Origin: Candidatus Aenigmatarchaeota archaeon
GTDB lineage: Archaea; Aenigmatarchaeota; Aenigmatarchaeia; QMZP01
NCBI GenBank assembly: GCA_030672885.1
Contig: DAOVFN010000024.1
Location: 1-8,224, forward strand
DNA length: 8,224 nt
Direction: 5' to 3'
In this document: in pieces, positions 4,775-8,224 of the stretch
Position numbering within the stretch: the first letter of the stretch is position 1
Layout of the letters: each line of letters begins with the position of its first letter
Position numbers and translations under genes: made by a program
The notes under the pieces: generated by a model
What the model was told of the DNA's origin: nothing
The model's database searches: none
The model's input: only the letters and a program-made list of their open reading frames with translations

Positions 4775-6082
4775 CTATACCTTTATGATGACCCTTTTCT
4801 GGGTCTCTTCCAGAACAACAGACTCGATTTCACTGACATTCTTGTCCAGCTGCTCCCTTATACTGGATTTTCTGGACGCTGCCATCCTGAGCTCATTCTC
4901 AGCCCTTCCCATATCATTACCTGTCTTTCCTATCTCGGCTTCCAAATCCGCCTTGGATTTGGACATCTCAGAGAGTTCATGGAGCTGCTTTTCCATGCTT
5001 TCCAGGGTTTTCCTGAGCTCCATATGCCTTGATTTCAGGCCGGGCATGTCTCCACCAAGCCTCTCTATAAGTTCATCCACCCTGAGCCGCTCCTTGTCCT
5101 TGAGCTCCAGCTTCCCGCTGCCTATCTGCTTCGTGAGGGATTTCAGGCACTTCTGCAGTTCCTTTTCCCCGCTCTCGGACATGATGGCCTTCAGGGGATC
5201 CCTTACAAAATCATGGAGCGTGTTCTTCTGCATTGGCGTCATCTTTCCCGCGCGGGCAAAGCTGTGCTCCAGTTTCTTGAGCGGCCTCTTAACAGACGAC
5301 AGTTCGGTGCTTATCCTGAGCTCTGTGTCACCCAGTTCGTCTCTGACGCCCCTAATATCGTCGCTGAGCTTATTGAGCTCATTCCACTCCCTGCTCTTGA
5401 GCAATTTCAGGTATTCCCCCTCCAGGGCGGATTTGCTCTTCCTGAGGCGCCCGGATTCCTGCTTGATCCCGGATATCCTCGCATCCAGACCGTCCGCCTC
5501 CTTTCGGAGTTCATTGCATTTCCCTACCATGTCCCTTATCTTCTCCCTGGTTCCCATGGCACCCGAGCCTGTTCCCAGGAATTCCCTGAACCGCTTCAGC
5601 AGTTCCTCTGCGCGCTTTATGCTGTCCACAAGCTCCCCGCCCTCTCTCTTGAAGTACCTGGAGAGCAGAATCGTCTGCTTGGGTGTGGATTCCTTAAGCC
5701 CCTGTATGGTCCTTGTGCCCTTGTCATAAAATGACATGAAATAAGCATAGTCAGCCCTGTGTCCCTGCTGACAGAACGAAGCCATGCCGTTCAGCAGGAT
5801 GCGGTTCTTTTTCACAAATGATTCCTTTATCATATTGGCGGCTATGTGAACCCTCTCGCTGCCTGCCATCCTGGCATGGTCCAGTTTGTCCAGCCTTTTC
5901 TTTATGTCCGAGAGGCTTTCCAGCACCCCGCTGTACATGGCATCGGATTCCCGCCCTTTGTCCATGAGTTCATCTCTCATGGCCTTCTCGAACCACTCCG
6001 GCAGCCCCGCAAGGCTGATATCAAAGGACTGCAGCTGTACTGGCTGCTCCTGTTTTTTCCTGAAGAATCCGAAAATGGGCAT
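4775..6082 (-). CDS. Uncharacterised coiled-coil protein
   Basis: I do not recognise this 435-residue protein. It starts MPIFGFFRKKQ, a hydrophobic/basic tip, then SLAGLPEWFEKAM (23-35), a compact conserved-looking segment. The rest is strongly charged and helical. Heptad-like coils run at about 50-70, 150-168, 180-275 and 345-425, with a less regular stretch at 85-145 (GMASFCQQGHRADYAYFMSFYD) that may fold as a domain. It ends in a beta-like VIIKV. There is no signal peptide, membrane span, Walker motif or zinc site, so it is not an SMC/Rad50 ATPase, though it resembles their arms. A cytoplasmic scaffold, tether or partner of an ATPase is possible; no function is claimed. It is monocistronic, diverging from porA across 36 bp with no Shine-Dalgarno site, and a TATA box about 27 nt upstream implies a leaderless mRNA. 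Confidence 0.85.
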   Translation of the reverse strand: MPIFGFFRKKQEQPVQLQSFDISLAGLPEWFEKAMRDELMDKGRESDAMYSGVLESLSDIKKRLDKLDHARMAGSERVHIAANMIKESFVKKNRILLNGMASFCQQGHRADYAYFMSFYDKGTRTIQGLKESTPKQTILLSRYFKREGGELVDSIKRAEELLKRFREFLGTGSGAMGTREKIRDMVGKCNELRKEADGLDARISGIKQESGRLRKSKSALEGEYLKLLKSREWNELNKLSDDIRGVRDELGDTELRISTELSSVKRPLKKLEHSFARAGKMTPMQKNTLHDFVRDPLKAIMSESGEKELQKCLKSLTKQIGSGKLELKDKERLRVDELIERLGGDMPGLKSRHMELRKTLESMEKQLHELSEMSKSKADLEAEIGKTGNDMGRAENELRMAASRKSSIREQLDKNVSEIESVVLEETQKRVIIKV

Positions 6083-6118
6083 GATATAATTTAAGCCAAA
6101 AGCTTTATAATTATATCA
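6083..6118. promoter_or_regulatory. 36-bp divergent promoter (two leaderless transcripts)
   Basis: Both start codons abut this AT-rich spacer. For porA (+), TATAATTTAAG (6085-6095) is centred about 28 nt before the ATG. For the coiled-coil gene (-), the minus-strand ATAATTATAAAG (6104-6115) is centred about 27 nt before its ATG. Each TATA box therefore sits next to the other gene's start, and neither gene has a Shine-Dalgarno site. Leaderless transcription from both is the simplest reading. Polymerases could hardly occupy both promoters at once. Confidence 0.65.
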
Positions 6119-7282
6119 ATGGCCAGGAAGACTCTTTTGGACGGGAATGCGGCCGCTGCATGGGGTGCCCGGCTCTCCAGGGTGCAGGTTGCTCCCAACT
6201 TCCCGGTGACCCCCCAGACCGAGATAATCGAGACGCTTGCCGAGTGGAGCGTAAAGGGCCTCTGGAAGGGACGGTTCCTGCCAGTGGAGAGCGAACATTC
6301 CGTGCTTTCTGCAGCTGTGGCAGCCTCTGCCACGGGCGCCAGGGTCTTCACAGGGACATCGTCCCAGGGACTCATGCTCATGCACGAAGTCATGTACATC
6401 GCTTCAGGCATGCGCCTCCCAATCGTGATGATGAACGTCTCCAGGGCCCTGTCGGCCCCCATAACCCTCTGGAGTGATCATAACGACTTCCTGGACCAGA
6501 GGGATGCCGGCTGGCTCATGTTCTTTTGCGAGAGGAACCAGGAGGTCCTGGACACGGTCATACAGTCGTTCAGGATATCAGAGGACGTCAACGTCCTCCT
6601 TCCAAGCCTGATCAATCTGGACGGCTTCATACTGTCATATACCAGGGAACCCACAGAGATACCCGAGCAGAGAAAGGTGGACTCATTCCTCCCGAAGTAC
6701 AAGCCCAGGGTGTGCCTTGACCCAAAAAAGCCCATGGCCCTGGGAATAGGGGTCATGAAAGAATACAGCTATTTCAGGAGCCAGGTGCATCTCGCCCAAA
6801 AGAACGCCCTCAGGGCCGTAAAGGATGTCCAGGACGAATTCGGGAGGAGATTCGGCCGCAGGTACATGCTGGTGGAGCCCTATATGATGGACGGCGCCAA
6901 GGCTGCCCTTGTGACCATGGGGGCCAACACAACGATAGCCAGGGCCGCAGTGAAGTCGCTCAGGGCCAGGGGAAAGAGAATAGGCCTCATTCGCCTGAGG
7001 CTGTTCAGGCCCTTTCCTGAAAAAGAGATACAGAAGGCCCTCTCGGGCCTGGGTGCAGTGGGTGTGGTGGACCAGAACATCGCCCCGGGAAGGGGCGGCA
7101 TTGTCCACCCAGAGATAAAGGCCGCCCTCTATGGGCAAAGGATTCCCGTGAGCAGTTTCATTATCTCACTGGGAGGCAAGCACATATCCCAGCAGGAGTT
7201 CGAGACCATTGGCCTGGAGGTCCTTGAGTCAGCCAGGACCAGGAAAGAAAAGATCATGTGGCAGGGCAAGTTTTTGCAGTAG
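6119..7282 (+). CDS. porA: Pyruvate:ferredoxin oxidoreductase, alpha subunit
   Basis: This is a 387-residue alpha subunit of the four-subunit archaeal 2-oxoacid:ferredoxin oxidoreductases. These oxidise pyruvate with CoA to acetyl-CoA and CO2 and reduce ferredoxin in the cytosol. The PYR-domain motifs are present: FPVTPQTEI (28-36) around the substrate-contacting Thr31, VESEHS (56-61), GTSSQGLMLMHE (79-90), RALSAPITLWSDH (109-121) and LINLDGFILS (164-173). A transketolase C-like domain follows, with MVTMGAN-like VTMGAN (265-270), RLRLFRPFP (292-300), VVDQN (316-320) and GRGGIVHPEI (324-333). Length and ends are complete. PorA is favoured over VorA/KorA by the SAPI...QRDAGW segment, with moderate certainty. 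The ATG at 6119 is leaderless by TATA position. porG, porD and especially porB, usually adjacent, are not here; the next gene is convergent fic. Confidence 0.93.
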   Translation: MARKTLLDGNAAAAWGARLSRVQVAPNFPVTPQTEIIETLAEWSVKGLWKGRFLPVESEHSVLSAAVAASATGARVFTGTSSQGLMLMHEVMYIASGMRLPIVMMNVSRALSAPITLWSDHNDFLDQRDAGWLMFFCERNQEVLDTVIQSFRISEDVNVLLPSLINLDGFILSYTREPTEIPEQRKVDSFLPKYKPRVCLDPKKPMALGIGVMKEYSYFRSQVHLAQKNALRAVKDVQDEFGRRFGRRYMLVEPYMMDGAKAALVTMGANTTIARAAVKSLRARGKRIGLIRLRLFRPFPEKEIQKALSGLGAVGVVDQNIAPGRGGIVHPEIKAALYGQRIPVSSFIISLGGKHISQQEFETIGLEVLESARTRKEKIMWQGKFLQ

Positions 7283-7295
7283 TCCCATGCGGAGC

Positions 7296-7328
7296 AGGTG
7301 ACTACATTTTCAGTTTTTGTAGTCACCT
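7296..7328. terminator. Perfect 11-bp inverted repeat between convergent porA and fic
   Basis: AGGTGACTACA (7296-7306) and TGTAGTCACCT (7318-7328) pair perfectly around an 11-nt loop that is T-rich on the plus strand. A T-rich run follows on the plus strand (7328-7334). The repeat lies 13 bp after the porA stop and overlaps the last codons of fic, including its TGA (7323-7325). It serves both strands equally, so a shared bidirectional terminator or mRNA 3'-end structure is the likely role. A protein-binding or recombination site is less likely. Confidence 0.6.
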
Positions 7329-8183
7329 CTTTTCTGTGCATCTTCCCTTATGAACAGAAAGGTACCTTCTTATGAAATACCTGGTGAAACCCTCTTCGCC
7401 TCTTTGCAGTGCCCTGTAATAAGACTTTCTTTTTTTGTACTCGATAATCAGCATTGGATGGCCATTGTGCCATAATATATAATTCGTCAGGAGCCTGCCT
7501 ATCCTGCCGTTCCCGTCACCAAATGGATGTATCTTCTCAAACCTATAGTGAGCAATGGCTGACAACTCAACCAGGTTCCTCTTTTCAGAGTTCACGAACC
7601 GGATGAATTCATTCATGAGCTTCTTGACATCCTGCCAGTCCGGTGCCCTGTATGGACCAACCCTGACATGGTAATCCCTGTACTTCCCGGCAATATCCTT
7701 TTTCGTATCACCAAACATTCCCTTGTGCCAGGACAGAAGCAGGTCGTTTGATATTTCTACCCTGTGATTCAGCATTTCAAGGAATACATTCGAGTGTGCC
7801 TCTGTCTCTTTTACGTCATTCAATGGTTTGTTTGGAGAGATATTGTCATGAATGATCCCCCTTGCCTCTTCAAGGGTTATTGTTGAACCCTCGATAGCAT
7901 TAGTGTTGTATGTAAAGGCAATCGCAATTTCCTCTTTCTCTCTTTCCCTTGCGCTTTGGGGGATTCTTTTCCATTCATCTTGGAAATTCTTTCTTATTTC
8001 CGCCAATTTTCTATACAATTCCTTATTGGACTGCTTTCTGAATTCCTGCTCTATCTCAGCAAGGTTCTTTGGGATTTTCTTCCCCAGATATCTTTCCCTT
8101 GTAACAACCTTTCCGTCCTCCCTGAAGGAATGCTGGAGATAGAAATAGCCTTCCTTTCCCTTCCTTCTCTTAATTATTCTCAT
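7323..8183 (-). CDS. fic: Fic family protein (AMP transferase-type), class II inhibitory motif
   Basis: This 286-residue Fic-domain protein probably transfers AMP, or another nucleotide monophosphate, from NTP to a hydroxyl on a target protein. The active-site motif HPFGDGNGRIGR (219-230) matches HPFxDGNGRxxR in full, with catalytic His219, so it looks active. TNAIEG (94-99) fits the (S/T)xxxE(G/N) inhibitory helix, placed N-terminally as in class II Fic proteins; Glu98 would block productive ATP binding. GKYRDYHVRVG (166-176) matches the flap region. The first 40 residues (KRRKGKEGYFYLQHSF...RERYLGKK) form a basic, beta-rich extension, and about 41-80 is helical and charged. No antitoxin-like partner is next to it inside the window. 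Spot counts give about 42% GC for two 60-base lines against 58-65% in porA, suggesting transfer. The target is unknown. A TATA box about 25 nt upstream implies a leaderless mRNA. Confidence 0.93.
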   Translation of the reverse strand: MRIIKRRKGKEGYFYLQHSFREDGKVVTRERYLGKKIPKNLAEIEQEFRKQSNKELYRKLAEIRKNFQDEWKRIPQSAREREKEEIAIAFTYNTNAIEGSTITLEEARGIIHDNISPNKPLNDVKETEAHSNVFLEMLNHRVEISNDLLLSWHKGMFGDTKKDIAGKYRDYHVRVGPYRAPDWQDVKKLMNEFIRFVNSEKRNLVELSAIAHYRFEKIHPFGDGNGRIGRLLTNYILWHNGHPMLIIEYKKRKSYYRALQRGEEGFTRYFIRRYLSVHKGRCTEKR

Positions 8184-8200
8184 AAGAATATTACCATTAC

Positions 8201-8215
8201 AATATACTTAAAACT
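8201..8215 (-). promoter_or_regulatory. TATA promoter of fic
   Basis: The minus strand reads AGTTTTAAGTATATT, centred about 25 nt upstream of the ATG at 8183, with no Shine-Dalgarno site between. Transcription would start at or just before the ATG. The upstream BRE region runs to the window edge. Confidence 0.5.
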
Positions 8216-8224
8216 ATCGTTTTC

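Noticed and set aside
4785..5729. 314-codon plus-strand frame opposite the coiled-coil gene
   Set aside because: It is Ser/Leu-rich, as expected from the complement of Glu/Lys/Arg codons, with no promoter or Shine-Dalgarno site. The minus-strand gene has a clear promoter and start.
6091..6462. 123-codon minus-strand frame opposite the 5' part of porA
   Set aside because: It is antisense to conserved PYR-domain motifs and overlaps the divergent promoter. No family resemblance.

Overview
The window is archaeal. It encodes a thermosome (group II chaperonin) subunit, ribosomal protein L21e, RNA polymerase subunit RpoF (Rpb4), a DUF655 protein and an archaeal-type pyruvate:ferredoxin oxidoreductase alpha subunit. 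Translation starts are of two kinds. Thermosome, L21e, DUF655 and the first CBS gene have a GGTGA Shine-Dalgarno core. The coiled-coil gene, porA, fic and perhaps the second CBS gene have no such site, but have a TATA box about 25-28 nt before the start codon, as expected for leaderless mRNA. The phylum cannot be fixed from sequence alone. A tRNA with two introns and a UAU anticodon, together with tight packing, would suit a DPANN/Micrarchaeota-like or otherwise divergent lineage, but this is a weak inference.

Layout: the minus strand carries almost everything from 82 to 6082. Reading in the direction of transcription, these are an uncharacterised coiled-coil protein (4775-6082), L21e (4307-4624), a 226-bp structured spacer with its own TATA box, rpoF (3754-4080), DUF655 (3087-3659), two paralogous two-CBS-domain proteins (2618-3049 with a TTG start, and 2193-2588), a tRNA (1849-2040) and the thermosome (82-1737). 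L21e-rpoF-DUF655 is a familiar archaeal information-processing cluster. Here it is loosened by spacers that each carry a promoter-like element, and it is followed by the CBS pair rather than ksgA. On the plus strand porA (6119-7282) diverges from the coiled-coil gene across a 36-bp bidirectional promoter. It converges on a Fic-family gene (7323-8183, minus), and a perfect 11-bp inverted repeat lies between their ends.

The most notable element is the tRNA at 1849-2040. Its two acceptor strands lie about 180 bp apart. Removing a 35-nt intron at canonical position 37/38 and an 81-nt intron in the T-loop (59/60) leaves a 76-nt tRNA with anticodon UAU, so tRNA-Ile for AUA. Both junctions can be drawn in bulge-helix-bulge form. 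Most archaea read AUA with an agmatidine-modified CAU tRNA, so a true UAU tRNA would be unusual. AUA codons are plentiful in the genes of this window.

Functionally this is a core housekeeping region (protein folding, translation, transcription, 2-oxoacid oxidation) with a probable accessory gene, fic, which is visibly more AT-rich. No CRISPR array, insertion sequence or rRNA was seen. No stretch longer than 300 bases lacks a gene.
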